DNA of 64,000 bases from the NCBI RefSeq assembly GCF_014649115.1, contig NZ_BMSK01000004.1:248001-312000 (forward strand). The letters run 5' to 3'. The notes below the pieces were generated by a model. That model was not told where the DNA came from, did not search any database, and saw only the letters and a program-made list of their open reading frames with translations. This document shows positions 49,457 to 59,528 of the stretch, piece by piece; position 1 is the stretch's first letter; each line of letters starts with the position of its first letter. This DNA comes from Streptomyces eurythermus. GTDB lineage: Bacteria > Actinomycetota > Actinomycetes > Streptomycetales > Streptomycetaceae. Made by a program: the position numbers and the translations under genes.

Positions 49457-50935
49457 CTATTGCCCGAGGCGGTTGGCCGTGTGCACGGCCCGCAGCACCG
49501 CCGCCGCCTTGTTGCGGCACTCCTGGTCCTCGGCGACCGGGTCGGAGTCGGCGACGACGCCCGCGCCGGCCTGGACGTACGCGGTGCCGTCGCGGAGCAG
49601 GGCGGTGCGGATGGCGATCGCTGTGTCGGAGTCGCCGGCGAAGTCCAGATAGCCGACGCAGCCGCCGTACAGGCCGCGCCGGGACGGCTCGAGCTCGTCG
49701 ATGATCTGCATCGCGCGGGGCTTGGGGGCGCCGGAGAGGGTGCCGGCCGGGAAGCACGCGGTGAGCACGTCGAAGGCGGTGCGGCCGGGGGCCACCTTGC
49801 CGGTGACGGTGGAGACGATGTGCATCACGTGCGAGTAGCGCTCGATGGACATGAAGTCGACCACCTCGACCGAGCCGGGCTCGCAGACCCGGCCGAGGTC
49901 GTTGCGGCCGAGGTCGACCAGCATCAGGTGCTCGGCGCGCTCCTTGGGGTCGGCGAGCAGTTCCTCGGCGAGCGCCTGGTCCTCCTGCGGGGTGGCCCCG
50001 CGGTGCCGGGTGCCGGCGATGGGGTGGACCATCGCGCGCCCGTCCTCGACCTTCACCAGCGCCTCCGGGGAGGAGCCGACGATGTCGAAGCCGTCGAAGC
50101 GGAACAGGTACATGTACGGCGAGGGGTTGGTGGCCCGCAGCACCCGGTAGACGTCCAGGGCACTCGCCGTGCAGGGGGTCTCGAAGCGCTGGGAGGGCAC
50201 GACCTGGAAGGCCTCGCCCGCGCGGATGCGCTCCTTGATGTCCTCCACGGCCCGCTGGTAGTCGGCGCCGCCCCAGCGGGCGGTGTACTCGGGCAGTTCG
50301 GAGGGCGGCAGGTGGGCCGGGGGCTGGGAGACCGGGCGGGAGAGGTCGGCCTCCATGGCGTCCAGGCGGGCCACGGCGTCCGCGTACGCCTCGTCGACGC
50401 CGGTGTCCAGGTCGTTGTGGTTGATCGCGTTGGCGATCAGCAGGACCGAGCCCTCCCAGTGGTCCATCACCGCGAGGTCGCTGGTCAGCAGCATGGTCAG
50501 CTCGGGCAGCCCCAGCTCGTCGTGCTCGCCGGGGCCGATCTTCTCCAGGCGGCGGACGATGTCGTAGCCCAGATAGCCGACCATGCCGCCGGTGAAGGGC
50601 GGCAGGCCCTCCTGGTGCGGGGTGTGCAGGGTCTGGAGGCTGGCGCGCAGGACCGCGAGGGGGTCACCGTCCGTGGGGACGCCGACGGGCGGGGTGCCGA
50701 TCCAGTGGGCCTGGCCGTCCCGGGCGGTGAGCGTGGCGGCGCTGCGGACCCCGACGAAGGAGTACCGGGACCAGGAGCGGCCGTTCTCCGCCGACTCCAG
50801 CAGGAAGGTGCCGGGGCGTTCGGCGGCGAGCTTGCGGTAGAGCGCGACCGGTGTGTCACCGTCGGCCAGGAGCTTGCGGGTGACCGGGATGACGCGCCGG
50901 TCGCCGGCCAGCTTGCGGAAGGTCTCTAGATCCAT
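49457..50935 (-). CDS. trpE: Anthranilate synthase component I
   Basis: Converts chorismate to anthranilate with ammonia from TrpG; 492 residues. The feedback-binding element [16 protein letters not shown] is intact, and the catalytic region shows [26 protein letters not shown] and [17 protein letters not shown]. It is 11 nt downstream of hisI, so Trp entry is cotranscribed with a His gene. No trpG or trpD lies in the window. Confidence 0.97.
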   Translation of the reverse strand: MDLETFRKLAGDRRVIPVTRKLLADGDTPVALYRKLAAERPGTFLLESAENGRSWSRYSFVGVRSAATLTARDGQAHWIGTPPVGVPTDGDPLAVLRASLQTLHTPHQEGLPPFTGGMVGYLGYDIVRRLEKIGPGEHDELGLPELTMLLTSDLAVMDHWEGSVLLIANAINHNDLDTGVDEAYADAVARLDAMEADLSRPVSQPPAHLPPSELPEYTARWGGADYQRAVEDIKERIRAGEAFQVVPSQRFETPCTASALDVYRVLRATNPSPYMYLFRFDGFDIVGSSPEALVKVEDGRAMVHPIAGTRHRGATPQEDQALAEELLADPKERAEHLMLVDLGRNDLGRVCEPGSVEVVDFMSIERYSHVMHIVSTVTGKVAPGRTAFDVLTACFPAGTLSGAPKPRAMQIIDELEPSRRGLYGGCVGYLDFAGDSDTAIAIRTALLRDGTAYVQAGAGVVADSDPVAEDQECRNKAAAVLRAVHTANRLGQ

Positions 50936-50946
50936 GGCGGCCGACC

Positions 50947-51348
50947 TTACTGAGCGGACGCCGGAGCGGCGGCGTCCGCGTCCCTCAGGAGCACGTCCTC
51001 GTCGAAGCAGGTGCGCGCGCCGGTGTGGCAGGCGGCTCCCACCTGGTCGACCCGGACCAGCAGGGTGTCGCCGTCGCAGTCCAGCGCGACCGACTTCACC
51101 CGCTGGACGTGGCCGGAGGTGTCGCCCTTGACCCAGTACTCCCGGCGGCTGCGCGACCAGTAGGTGCAGCGGCCGGTGGTCAGCGTGCGGTGCAGTGCCT
51201 CGTCGTCCATCCAGCCGAGCATGAGGACCTCGCCGGTGTCGTACTGCTGGGCGATGGCGGGGACGAGCCCGTCGGCGCTGCGCTTGAGCCGCGCGGCGAT
51301 CTCGGGGTCGAGGCTGCTGGGCCGGGGGTTGCCGGTCGTACTGGTCAT
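50947..51348 (-). CDS. hisI: Phosphoribosyl-AMP cyclohydrolase
   Basis: Opens the purine ring of PR-AMP in step three of His synthesis; 133 residues. Metal ligands are in LDCDGDTLL and the cysteine-containing [10 protein letters not shown]. The stretch [19 protein letters not shown] is typical. I use ATG 51348 (MTSTTG); an ATG three codons upstream is possible. It is set apart from the main his operon and leads into trpE. Confidence 0.95.
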   Translation of the reverse strand: MTSTTGNPRPSSLDPEIAARLKRSADGLVPAIAQQYDTGEVLMLGWMDDEALHRTLTTGRCTYWSRSRREYWVKGDTSGHVQRVKSVALDCDGDTLLVRVDQVGAACHTGARTCFDEDVLLRDADAAAPASAQ

Positions 51349-51358
51349 GGGTGCCATT

Positions 51359-51372
51359 GTGCCGCGCGGCAC
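51359..51372. promoter_or_regulatory. 14-bp palindrome upstream of hisI
   Basis: GTGCCGCGCGGCAC is a perfect palindrome 11 nt before the hisI start, in the divergent gap. It may be an operator; GC-rich palindromes can also arise by chance. Confidence 0.25.
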
Positions 51373-51476
51373 CGACAGCGGGCCCCGCGCGTCCGGAGAA
51401 CGGTCACGGCGGCCGTGGGGCCCCCGCCGGGAGGCCACGGGTGGGCGGAACGATCACCTGGTCGTAGGCTGGCTGC

Positions 51477-52112
51477 ATGTCGACCTTCGCCAAGCGTGAA
51501 CGGCTGCTGCTCGCCGACCTGTTGGAAACCGTCGGTCCGGATGCCGAGACCCTCTGCGCGGGCTGGCGGACCCGGGACCTGGCCGCGCATGTCGTCGTGC
51601 GCGAACGCCGCCCGGACGCGGCGGGCGGCACCCTGCTCAAGCAGCTCGCGCCGCGCCTGGAGAAGGTGATGGCCGAGTACACCGCGAAGCCGTACGGGGA
51701 GCTGATCCGGCTGATCCGCACCGGCCCGCCGCGCCTGTCGCCGTTCCAGCTCAAGCAGGTCGACGAGGCGGCCAACATCATCGAGTTCTACGTCCACACG
51801 GAGGACGTCCGCCGCGCCCAGCCGGAGTGGACCCCGCGCGAGCTGGACCCGGTGTTCCAGGACGCGCTGTGGTCCCGGCTGGAGCGCGCCGCGCGGCTGC
51901 TGGGGAAGGGCGCGCCGACGGGGCTGGTGCTGCGCCGCCCGGACGGGCAGACGGTGGTGGCGCACCGGGGCACGCCGGTGGTCACGGCGACCGGTGAGCC
52001 CTCGGAGCTGCTGATGTTCGCGTACGGGCGGCAGAGTGTGGCCAGGGTCGAGCTGGTCGGGGACGCGGACGCGATCGACAGGCTGCACGAGTCCAGGCAG
52101 CTGGGCATCTGA
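51477..52112 (+). CDS. TIGR03085-family DinB-like metal-binding protein
   Basis: A 211-residue protein of the mycothiol-dependent maleylpyruvate isomerase-like (DinB four-helix) superfamily. The N-terminal ERLLLADLLETVGPDAETLC, GWRTRDLAAHV and EFYVHTEDVRRAQ carry the His/Glu ligands. Function unknown. It sits alone, divergent from hisI. Confidence 0.85.
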   Translation: MSTFAKRERLLLADLLETVGPDAETLCAGWRTRDLAAHVVVRERRPDAAGGTLLKQLAPRLEKVMAEYTAKPYGELIRLIRTGPPRLSPFQLKQVDEAANIIEFYVHTEDVRRAQPEWTPRELDPVFQDALWSRLERAARLLGKGAPTGLVLRRPDGQTVVAHRGTPVVTATGEPSELLMFAYGRQSVARVELVGDADAIDRLHESRQLGI

Positions 52113-52121
52113 CGGGGTTCG

Positions 52122-53354
52122 TCAGCCGGGGAGTTCCGCGCGGCGCAGGGCCGGTACGGCGAGCAGGACGAGGCCGCCGAGTCCGCAGACGGCGGCGCTG
52201 ACGGCGTAGACCGGGCCGAGTCCGAAGGTGCCGGTCGCGGCGGCGGCGAAGGGCAGGCTCAGCGGGGTGAGGCCGAGGCTGACCAGGCCGGCGACGGCGG
52301 TGACGCGGCCCAGGTAGGCGGGGTCGGCCTGGGTCTGGAGCAGGGCCCCGCACAGGGCGCCGCTGAGTCCGGTGAGCAGTCCGACGAGCAGGGCGGTGCC
52401 GACGGCCGCGGCGAGGCCCGGGACGAAGCCAAGGGCGCCGACGGCCACGGAGCCGGCCGTGCACGCGCACCCGGTGAGCAGTCCGGCGCGGGGCAGCCTG
52501 CCACGGGCGGCCAGCAGCAGGGAGGCGGCGCCCGCGCCGGTGCCGAACCCGGCCAGTATCCAGCCCATGCCCGCCGCGCCCCAGCCGCGGTGGTCGGCGA
52601 GCAGGGTCAGGCCGACGTTCAGCGGGGCGACGAAACCGAGGTCGCCGAGCGCGATGGCGATCATGAGCGGCCCGAGGACCCGGTGCCGGCGGACGTGGCG
52701 CAGTCCGGCCTTCAGATCGGCCCAGGCGGTGACACCGCCCCCGGTACCGGCGGGGAGGTCCCGTACGCGCACGGACAGCAGCAGGGGTATCGACAGCGCG
52801 ATGAGCGCTCCGGCGAGGGCGAAGGCCGCCGGGGCGCCGCCGAAGGCCACGCCGAGGCCGCCGAGCGGGGCTCCGACGACGCTCGCGGCCCGGATGGCGA
52901 GGCCGCGCAGTCCCTGGACGCGGGCGAGCTGGTCCTTGCCGGTGATCCGGGCGGGCAGGGCGCCCACGGCCGGCATGAACACGGCGTCGACGGTGCCGAA
53001 GACGCACGCGAGCAGGGCGAGGGGCCACAGCCCCGGGTGGGTGAGGAACAGCAGGGCGGCCACGGCGAGGACGGCGGCGCAGCGCACGGCGTCGCTGCCG
53101 ATCACGACCCTTCTCGGACCGAGCCGGTCGGCGATCACCCCTCCCCCGAGCATCAGCACGGCCCTCGGCAACGCGCTCGCGGCCATCACGAGCCCGGCCT
53201 GCGCGGGCGTCCCGGCCTGGACGGCGGCCCAGGACAGGGCGAGGTAGAAGACGTTGTCGCCGAGCATCGAGGAGGTGTAGGCCCCGAGCCAGCGCAGCAC
53301 ATTGGGGTCACGGTGGGCGCGCGCGGGGGCGGGGGGTATGAGCGTGGCGGTCAC
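52122..53354 (-). CDS. MFS transporter
   Basis: A 410-residue major-facilitator protein with about twelve hydrophobic segments. ADRLGPRRVV is the loop 2-3 motif A. It resembles DHA3/enterobactin-exporter type efflux proteins; substrate unknown. GTG 53354 with GAGAGGA in front is chosen; upstream sequence is low-complexity repeat. Confidence 0.88.
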   Translation of the reverse strand: MTATLIPPAPARAHRDPNVLRWLGAYTSSMLGDNVFYLALSWAAVQAGTPAQAGLVMAASALPRAVLMLGGGVIADRLGPRRVVIGSDAVRCAAVLAVAALLFLTHPGLWPLALLACVFGTVDAVFMPAVGALPARITGKDQLARVQGLRGLAIRAASVVGAPLGGLGVAFGGAPAAFALAGALIALSIPLLLSVRVRDLPAGTGGGVTAWADLKAGLRHVRRHRVLGPLMIAIALGDLGFVAPLNVGLTLLADHRGWGAAGMGWILAGFGTGAGAASLLLAARGRLPRAGLLTGCACTAGSVAVGALGFVPGLAAAVGTALLVGLLTGLSGALCGALLQTQADPAYLGRVTAVAGLVSLGLTPLSLPFAAAATGTFGLGPVYAVSAAVCGLGGLVLLAVPALRRAELPG

Positions 53355-53395
53355 GCGGGAGGTCCTCTCGGGCACGGGGACGGCGACGGCGGGCC

Positions 53396-53456
53396 GAGGC
53401 CGGTGACGGCGGTGGGAGGCCGGTGACGGCGGCCGGTCCGAGGCCGGTGACGGCGG
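53396..53456. repeat. Three perfect 17-bp direct repeats upstream of the MFS gene
   Basis: GAGGCCGGTGACGGCGG is present at 53396-53412, 53416-53432 and 53440-53456, spaced 20 and 24 bp. It lies 42-102 nt upstream of the MFS start and 24 nt from the hisF terminator. Confidence 0.85.
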
Positions 53457-53479
53457 TCCGAGGCCGTAGCCGCCCATGC

Positions 53480-53509
53480 GGAGGCCCCGGCCGCCCGGCC
53501 GGGGCCTCC
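53480..53509 (-). terminator. Terminator at the end of the his operon (after hisF)
   Basis: Perfect 13-bp stem (53480-53492 with 53497-53509), 4-nt loop, 26 nt past the hisF stop. Confidence 0.85.
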
Positions 53510-53535
53510 CTTACGGTCTCGCTGCTACGGTCCGG

Positions 53536-54291
53536 CTACCTGACGGGGTGCCCGGCCTCCCGCAGGGTCTCCTTCACCTGGCCGATGCGCAGGTCGCCGA
53601 AGTGGAAGACCGAGGCGGCCAGGACCGCGTCGGCGCCCGCCTCGACGGCCGGCGGGAAGTCGGCGAGCCGGCCGGCGCCGCCGGAGGCGATCACGGGGAC
53701 CGTGACGTGCTTGCGGACGGCGGCGATCATCTCCAGGTCGTAGCCGTCCTTGGTGCCGTCGGCGTCCATGGAGTTCAGCAGGATCTCGCCCGCGCCCAGC
53801 TCGGCCGCCCGGTGCGCCCACTCCACCGCGTCGATGCCGGTGCCGCGCCGGCCGCCGTGGGTGGTGACCTCGAACGTGCCTTCGGGGGTACGGCGGGCGT
53901 CCACCGACAGGACCAGCACCTGGCGGCCGAACCGCTCGGCGATCTCCCGGATCAGGTCGGGGCGGGCGATCGCGGCGGTGTTCACGCCCACCTTGTCGGC
54001 GCCCGCCCGCAGCAGCTTGTCCACGTCCTCGGCGGTGCGCACACCCCCGCCGACGGTCAGCGGGATGAACACCTGCTCGGCGGTGCGGCGCACCACGTCG
54101 TAGGTCGTCTCCCGGTCGCCGGAGGACGCGGTGATGTCCAGGAACGTCAGTTCGTCGGCGCCCTCGGCGTCGTACACCTTGGCCATCTCGACGGGATCAC
54201 CCGCGTCGCGCAGGTTCTGGAAGTTCACGCCCTTGACGACCCGGCCGTTGTCCACGTCCAGGCAGGGGATGACTCGGACCGCCAGGGTCAT
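53536..54291 (-). CDS. hisF: Imidazole glycerol phosphate synthase, cyclase subunit
   Basis: With HisH it makes imidazole glycerol phosphate and AICAR; 251 residues. The catalytic Asp residues are in [14 protein letters not shown] and [14 protein letters not shown]; phosphate loops are VGGGVRT and ASGGAG. It is the last gene of the his operon. Confidence 0.97.
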   Translation of the reverse strand: MTLAVRVIPCLDVDNGRVVKGVNFQNLRDAGDPVEMAKVYDAEGADELTFLDITASSGDRETTYDVVRRTAEQVFIPLTVGGGVRTAEDVDKLLRAGADKVGVNTAAIARPDLIREIAERFGRQVLVLSVDARRTPEGTFEVTTHGGRRGTGIDAVEWAHRAAELGAGEILLNSMDADGTKDGYDLEMIAAVRKHVTVPVIASGGAGRLADFPPAVEAGADAVLAASVFHFGDLRIGQVKETLREAGHPVR

Positions 54292-54297
54292 GACTGC

Positions 54298-54693
54298 TCA
54301 GGCTCCTCTGAATGCTTCTAGTTCCACTTCGACCAGGATGCGCGGGTCGACGAAGCCCTCGACGACCAGCAGGGTCGAGACCGGGCGCACCGAGTCGAAC
54401 AGCTCCTGGTGGGCCCGGCCGACGGCGTCCACGTCCCGCGCATGGGTCAGGTACATCCGGGTGCGGATCACGGACTCGATACCGAGGCCGAACTCCGCGA
54501 TCGCCTCGACGGCGCTGGTGAACGCCACCTTGGCCTGTTCGTACGGGTCGCCCTCGCCGTACAGCACCGGGCCCTTGAAGGACGTCGTGCCGCCCACCAG
54601 CACCCGGTCGCCCGCCGCCACGGCGCGTGCGAAACCGAAGGACTCTTCCCAGGGACTTCCGCTTCTCACACGCCGTACGGCTTCGGACGTCAT
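54298..54693 (-). CDS. RidA-family protein
   Basis: A 131-residue RidA/YjgF-type protein. RidA removes reactive enamine/imine intermediates from PLP enzymes. [18 protein letters not shown], the conserved [13 protein letters not shown] (substrate-binding Arg) and VEVELEAF at the C-terminus are seen. It overlaps hisA by 4 nt and is followed by hisF after 6 nt, so it belongs to the operon. Confidence 0.9.
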   Translation of the reverse strand: MTSEAVRRVRSGSPWEESFGFARAVAAGDRVLVGGTTSFKGPVLYGEGDPYEQAKVAFTSAVEAIAEFGLGIESVIRTRMYLTHARDVDAVGRAHQELFDSVRPVSTLLVVEGFVDPRILVEVELEAFRGA

Positions 54694-55415
54694 GACGACA
54701 CAGCCTCCAGGGCCTCTTCCAGGGTGAACGCCTTCGCGTACAGCGCCTTCCCTACGATGGCGCCTTCGACACCGAGCGGCACCAGAGAGGCCAGGGCCCG
54801 CAGGTCGTCCAGGGAGGAGACGCCGCCGGAGGCGACCACCGGGCGGTCGGTCGCCGCGCACACGTTGCGCAGCAGCTCCAGGTTGGGGCCCTGGAGGGTG
54901 CCGTCCTTGGCGATGTCGGTGACGACGTAGCGGGCGCAGCCCTCCTTGTTCAGCCGCTCCAGCGTCTCGTACAGGTCGCCGCCGTCGCGGGTCCAGCCGC
55001 GGCCGCGCAGGGTGGTGCCGCGGACGTCCAGGCCGACGGCGATCTTGTCGCCGTGCTCGGCGATCACCCGGGCGACCCACTCGGGGGTCTCCAGGGCGGC
55101 GGTGCCGAGGTTCACCCGGGTGCAGCCGGTGGCGAGGGCGGCGGCGAGGGTGTCGTCGTCGCGGATGCCGCCGGACAGCTCCACCTTGATGTCCATGGCC
55201 CCGGCGACCTCGGCGATCAGGTCGCGGTTGTCGCCGGTGCCGAACGCGGCGTCCAGGTCGACCAGGTGCAGCCACTCCGCGCCGGCGCGCTGCCAGGCGA
55301 GGGCGGCCTCCAGCGGGGAGCCGTAGGAGGTCTCGGTGCCGGACTCGCCGTGTACGAGGCGGACGGCCTGGCCGTCGCGGACGTCGACGGCGGGGAGCAG
55401 TTCGAGCTTGGCCAT
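54690..55415 (-). CDS. priA: PriA: dual ProFAR / phosphoribosylanthranilate isomerase
   Basis: HisA-fold isomerase of 241 residues. The catalytic pair is D11 in [11 protein letters not shown] and the Asp in [15 protein letters not shown]. Actinobacterial HisA, called PriA, also does the TrpF step; no trpF is present in the trp block here, which agrees. [11 protein letters not shown] and [10 protein letters not shown] are the phosphate sites. It is 3 nt downstream of hisH and overlaps the RidA-family gene. Confidence 0.94.
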   Translation of the reverse strand: MAKLELLPAVDVRDGQAVRLVHGESGTETSYGSPLEAALAWQRAGAEWLHLVDLDAAFGTGDNRDLIAEVAGAMDIKVELSGGIRDDDTLAAALATGCTRVNLGTAALETPEWVARVIAEHGDKIAVGLDVRGTTLRGRGWTRDGGDLYETLERLNKEGCARYVVTDIAKDGTLQGPNLELLRNVCAATDRPVVASGGVSSLDDLRALASLVPLGVEGAIVGKALYAKAFTLEEALEAVSS

Positions 55416-55418
55416 GGT

Positions 55419-56069
55419 CTACAGGGTTCCGATCCAGTTGGTGAGGAGCTGGGCGCCGGCGTCGCCGGACTTCTCGGGGTGGAACTGGGTGGCCCACAGG
55501 GCGCCGTTCTCCACGGCGGCCACGAACGGCTTGCCGTGCGTCGACCAGGTGACCTTGGGGGCCTCGATCACCGGGTTGTGGGTTTCCAGGGACCACTCGT
55601 GCACGGCGTAGGAGTGCACGAAGTAGAAGCGGGCGTCGGCGTCCAGGCCCGCGAACAGCCGCGAGCCGGCCGGGGCGTCGACGGTGTTCCAGCCCATGTG
55701 GGGCACCACGTCGGCCTGGAGCGGCTCGACCGTGCCGGGCCACTCGTCCAGGCCCTCGGCCTCGACGCCGTGCTCGATGCCGCGCGCGAAGAGGATCTGC
55801 ATGCCGACGCAGATGCCCATGACCGGGCGCCCGCCGGACAGCCGGCGGTCCACGACCCAGTCGCCGCGCGCGTCGCGCAGGCCCTTCATGCAGGCGGCGA
55901 ACGCGCCGACGCCGGGCACGAGCAGCCCGTCGGCGTTCATCGCCTTGTCGAAGTCACGGGTGATCTCCACATCGGCGCCCACGCGCGCGAGGGCGCGTTC
56001 GGCGGAGCGGACGTTGCCGAAGCCGTAGTCGAAGACGACGACCTTCTTCTTGCCGGACGGGGCGCTCAA
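55419..56069 (-). CDS. hisH: Imidazole glycerol phosphate synthase, glutaminase subunit
   Basis: A class I glutamine amidotransferase of 216 residues giving ammonia to HisF. The nucleophile is in [10 protein letters not shown]; the His-Glu pair in [11 protein letters not shown] 56069 is chosen because GGAGG is 7 nt upstream and it overlaps the preceding small gene stop (TTGA); GTG 56075 is an in-frame alternative but sits only 1 nt from GGAGG. Confidence 0.95.
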   Translation of the reverse strand: MSAPSGKKKVVVFDYGFGNVRSAERALARVGADVEITRDFDKAMNADGLLVPGVGAFAACMKGLRDARGDWVVDRRLSGGRPVMGICVGMQILFARGIEHGVEAEGLDEWPGTVEPLQADVVPHMGWNTVDAPAGSRLFAGLDADARFYFVHSYAVHEWSLETHNPVIEAPKVTWSTHGKPFVAAVENGALWATQFHPEKSGDAGAQLLTNWIGTL

Positions 56070-56230
56070 TTCCACACCTCCAGCCGCATGACGCCCGCGA
56101 CCAGGCACAGGGCCGCGCCGATCGAGAGCAGGACGATCAGGCTGGTGGGCATCTTCTGCTTGACGAAGGAGATGATCCCGCCGACCAGGAAGAGGCCGAC
56201 GACGATCAGCAGGGTCGACAGACCGGTCAT
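56066..56230 (-). CDS. 54-residue two-helix membrane protein inside the his operon
   Basis: Reading from ATG 56230: [18 protein letters not shown], then a basic turn (FVKQKMPTS), then [17 protein letters not shown], ending EVWN. This is a helical hairpin of two membrane segments. It starts 3 nt after hisB and its TGA overlaps the hisH TTG, so it is translated with the operon. No known function; the coding sequence is too short for usual gene finders to score well. Confidence 0.8.
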   Translation of the reverse strand: MTGLSTLLIVVGLFLVGGIISFVKQKMPTSLIVLLSIGAALCLVAGVMRLEVWN

Positions 56231-56233
56231 GGG

Positions 56234-56827
56234 TTACAGCGCGCCCTTCGTCGACGGGAGGATGCCGGCCGCGCGCGGGTCGCGCTCGGAGGCGTACCTG
56301 AGGGCCCGGGCCAGCGCCTTGAACTGGCACTCCACGATGTGGTGGGCGTTGCGGCCGTAGGGCACGTGCACGTGCAGCGCGATCTGCGCCTGGGCGACGA
56401 AGGACTCCAGGATGTGCCGGGTCATCGTGGTGTCGTACTCGCCGATCATCGGCGCCATGTTCTCGGGCTCGGTGTGCACGAGGTAGGGGCGGCCGGACAG
56501 GTCGACGGTGACCTGGGCGAGGGACTCGTCCAGCGGGACCGTGCAGTTGCCGAAGCGGTAGATGCCCACCTTGTCGCCGAGGGCCTGCTTGAAGGCGGCG
56601 CCCAGCGCGAGGGCGGTGTCCTCGATGGTGTGGTGGGAGTCGATGTGCAGGTCGCCGTCGGTCTTCACGGTCAGGTCGAACAGACCGTGCCGGCCGAGCT
56701 GGTCGAGCATGTGGTCGTAGAAGCCGACGCCGGTGGCGATGTCGGTGCGGCCGGTGCCGTCGAGGTCTATCTCGACGAGCACCGAGGTCTCCTTGGTGGT
56801 GCGCTCCACGCGTCCAACGCGGCTCAT
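56234..56827 (-). CDS. hisB: Imidazoleglycerol-phosphate dehydratase
   Basis: Dehydrates IGP; 197 residues, monofunctional. The Mn-binding repeats [33 protein letters not shown] and [18 protein letters not shown] carry the conserved His and Glu ligands. ATG 56827 overlaps hisC (ATGA). Confidence 0.97.
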   Translation of the reverse strand: MSRVGRVERTTKETSVLVEIDLDGTGRTDIATGVGFYDHMLDQLGRHGLFDLTVKTDGDLHIDSHHTIEDTALALGAAFKQALGDKVGIYRFGNCTVPLDESLAQVTVDLSGRPYLVHTEPENMAPMIGEYDTTMTRHILESFVAQAQIALHVHVPYGRNAHHIVECQFKALARALRYASERDPRAAGILPSTKGAL

Positions 56828-57930
56828 GAACCCAGCTCCTTCTTGACTTCCCGTACCGCGTCGAGGAACGCGTCGTTCTCCTGCGGGGTGCCGGCGGAGA
56901 CACGCAGCCACCCCGGTACGCCGTTGTCCCGGACCAGCACGCCCCGGTCGAGGATCTTTTGCCAGGCCGCGTGGGCGTCGGCGAACCGGCCGAACTGCAC
57001 GAAGTTGGCGTCGGACTCGGTGACCTGGTAGCCGATCGCGCGCAGCTCGGCGACCAGCCGGTCCCGTTCGGCCTTGAGCTGCTCCACGTACCCGAGCAGC
57101 GTGTCGGTGTGCTCCAGCGCGGCGAGCGCGGTCGCCTGGGTGACGGCCGACAGGTGGTACGGCAGCCGGACCAGCTGGACGGCGTCCACGACGGCCGGGT
57201 GCGCGGCCAGGTAGCCGAGGCGCAGGCCGGCGGCGCCGAACGCCTTGGACATCGTGCGGGAGATCACCAGGTGCGGGCGGCCCTCCAGCAGCGGCAGCAG
57301 CGAGGCGCCGTGGCTGAACTCGATGTACGCCTCGTCCACGATCACCATGGACGGCTTGGCCGCCTGCGCCGCCTCGTACAGCGCGAGGACGGTCTCGGCC
57401 GGGACCGCGTTGCCGGTGGGGTTGTTGGGGGTGGTGACGAAGACGACGTCCGGCTTGTGCTCGGCGATGGCGCGCTCGGCGGCGGCCAGGTCGATCGTGA
57501 AGTCCTCGTTCCGGGGGCCGGAGATCCAGCCGGTGCCGGTGCCGCGCGCGATGAGCGCGTGCATCGAGTACGACGGCTCGAAGCCGATGGCCGTGCGGCC
57601 CGGCCCGCCGAAGGTCTGGAGCAGCTGCTGGATGACCTCGTTGGAGCCGTTGGCGGCCCAGACGTTCTCGATGCCGAGGGGGTACCCGCCGCTCTTCGTC
57701 AGGTACTCGGCCAGCCCGGTGCGCAGCTGGACCGCGTCCCGGTCCGGGTAGCGGTTCAGGTCGCGGGCGGCCTCGCGCACCCGCTCCGCGATCCGCTCGA
57801 CCAGCGGCTCGGGCAGCGGGTAGGGGTTCTCGTTGGTGTTCAGCCGTACGGGCACGTCCAGCTGGGGCGCGCCGTAGGGGGACTTGCCGCGCAGCTCGTC
57901 CCGGATGGGCAGATCGTCGATGCCGGTCAC
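56824..57930 (-). CDS. hisC: Histidinol-phosphate aminotransferase
   Basis: A class II PLP aminotransferase of 368 residues. [11 protein letters not shown] at the start, [28 protein letters not shown] and the Schiff-base lysine in [17 protein letters not shown]. It starts at GTG 57930, overlapping hisD by 4 nt. Confidence 0.97.
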   Translation of the reverse strand: MTGIDDLPIRDELRGKSPYGAPQLDVPVRLNTNENPYPLPEPLVERIAERVREAARDLNRYPDRDAVQLRTGLAEYLTKSGGYPLGIENVWAANGSNEVIQQLLQTFGGPGRTAIGFEPSYSMHALIARGTGTGWISGPRNEDFTIDLAAAERAIAEHKPDVVFVTTPNNPTGNAVPAETVLALYEAAQAAKPSMVIVDEAYIEFSHGASLLPLLEGRPHLVISRTMSKAFGAAGLRLGYLAAHPAVVDAVQLVRLPYHLSAVTQATALAALEHTDTLLGYVEQLKAERDRLVAELRAIGYQVTESDANFVQFGRFADAHAAWQKILDRGVLVRDNGVPGWLRVSAGTPQENDAFLDAVREVKKELGS

Positions 57931-59252
57931 TTGCTCTCGGGTACCTTCCAGCCGAACCTCGCCTTGATCGCCGCGCCGTGCGCGGGCAGGTCCTCCGCCT
58001 CCGCCAGCGTCACCACGTGGTGGGCGACCTCGGCGAGCGCGTCCCTGGTGTAGTCCACGATGTGGATGCCGCGCAGGAAGGACTGGACGGACAGGCCCGA
58101 GGAGTGACAGGCGCAGCCGCCGGTGGGCAGGACGTGGTTGGACCCGGCCGCGTAGTCGCCGAGCGAGACGGGGGCCCAGGGGCCGATGAAGATCGCGCCC
58201 GCGTTGCGGACCCGGCCGGCCACCTCGGCGGCGCCGGCGGTCTGGATCTCCAGGTGCTCGGCGCCGTAGGCGTCGACCACCTTCAGGCCCTCCTCGATGC
58301 CGTCCACCAGGACGATCGCGGACTGCCTGCCCCCCAGGGCGGGCACGATCCGGTCGTCCACGTGCCGGGTGGCCGCGACCTGCGGTGCCAGCTCCTTCTC
58401 CACCGCGTCCGCGAGGTCCGCGGAGTCGGTGACCAGGACGGCCGCCGCGAGCGGGTCGTGCTCGGCCTGGCTGATCAGGTCGGCGGCCACGTGCACCGGG
58501 TCGGCGGTGTCGTCGGCGAGGATCGCGATCTCGGTCGGGCCGGCCTCGGCGTCGATGCCGATCCTGCCGGTGAAGTAGCGCTTGGCGGCGGCGACCCAGA
58601 TGTTGCCGGGGCCGGTGACCATGTTGGCGGGCGGGCAGGACTCGGTGCCGTACGCGAACATCGCGACGGCGGTGGCGCCGCCCGCGGCGTACACCTCGTC
58701 CACGCCGAGCAGGGCGCAGGCGGCCAGGATCGTCGGGTGCGGCAGGCCGCCGAACTCGGCCTGGGCCGGGGAGGCGAGCGCGATGGACTCGACGCCGGCC
58801 TCCTGCGCGGGCACCACGTTCATCACCACGGAGGACGGGTAGACGGACCGCCCGCCGGGCGCGTACAGCCCGACCCGCTCGACCGGCACCCACTTCTCGG
58901 TGACCGAGCCGCCCGGCACCACCTGGGTGGTGTGGGTGGTGCGGCGCTGGGCGCGGTGGACCAGCCGGGCGCGGCGGATGGACTCCTCGAGGGCGGCGCG
59001 TACGGCCGGGTCGAGACCGGCGAGCGCGTCGGTGAGCGCCTGCGCCGGGACACGGACGTTTTCCAGCCGTACTCCGTCGAATTTCTCGGCGAAGTCGATC
59101 AGCGCCGCGTCACCGCGATGATGCACGGCCTCGCAGATCGGGCGCACCTTCTCCAGGGCGGCCTGAACGTCGAAGTCGGCTCGGGGCAGCAGGTCGCGCA
59201 GGGCGGGGCCCTCGGGAAGGGCGTCGCCGCGCAGATCGATTCGGGAAATCAC
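57927..59252 (-). CDS. hisD: Histidinol dehydrogenase
   Basis: Last two steps of His synthesis; 441 residues. [45 protein letters not shown] (catalytic Glu/His region) and [13 protein letters not shown] are present. It is the first gene of the operon, from GTG 59252. A 7-bp dyad lies 42 nt upstream. Confidence 0.97.
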   Translation of the reverse strand: MISRIDLRGDALPEGPALRDLLPRADFDVQAALEKVRPICEAVHHRGDAALIDFAEKFDGVRLENVRVPAQALTDALAGLDPAVRAALEESIRRARLVHRAQRRTTHTTQVVPGGSVTEKWVPVERVGLYAPGGRSVYPSSVVMNVVPAQEAGVESIALASPAQAEFGGLPHPTILAACALLGVDEVYAAGGATAVAMFAYGTESCPPANMVTGPGNIWVAAAKRYFTGRIGIDAEAGPTEIAILADDTADPVHVAADLISQAEHDPLAAAVLVTDSADLADAVEKELAPQVAATRHVDDRIVPALGGRQSAIVLVDGIEEGLKVVDAYGAEHLEIQTAGAAEVAGRVRNAGAIFIGPWAPVSLGDYAAGSNHVLPTGGCACHSSGLSVQSFLRGIHIVDYTRDALAEVAHHVVTLAEAEDLPAHGAAIKARFGWKVPESK

Positions 59253-59293
59253 AGTGTCAATTCTCGCAGACCGCCGTCGGGAGCCGGCCGCGC

Positions 59294-59310
59294 GTATCAG
59301 TGGCTGATAC
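59294..59310. promoter_or_regulatory. Dyad upstream of hisD
   Basis: GTATCAG-TGG-CTGATAC is a perfect 7-bp inverted repeat with a 3-bp centre, AT-richer than its surroundings, 42-58 nt before the hisD start. It looks like a dimer-binding operator for the his operon promoter. The rest of the 276-bp gap shows no gene. Confidence 0.4.
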
Positions 59311-59528
59311 AGAGCATGGGCCAATGGCCGGCCCGCCGTGGGCGAAAACCCGTACTTGACGTGCCGCGGACGGGCACGACATCGCCCGTCAACCGGTTTT
59401 TCGCGGGTCAACGCCTGGTACAGACGGTGGCCGGAAACCGGACGATCACCTTCACGACGGGTGTTCGACAGGTCACACAGCGGGCATGAACGGCTGTACG
59501 AAACGCATGGCGCGGAGAGAGGAGAGCG

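Noticed and set aside
59253..59528. Histidine leader peptide upstream of hisD
   Set aside because: No His-rich short frame with a ribosome-binding site was found in the gap; only the dyad stands out.
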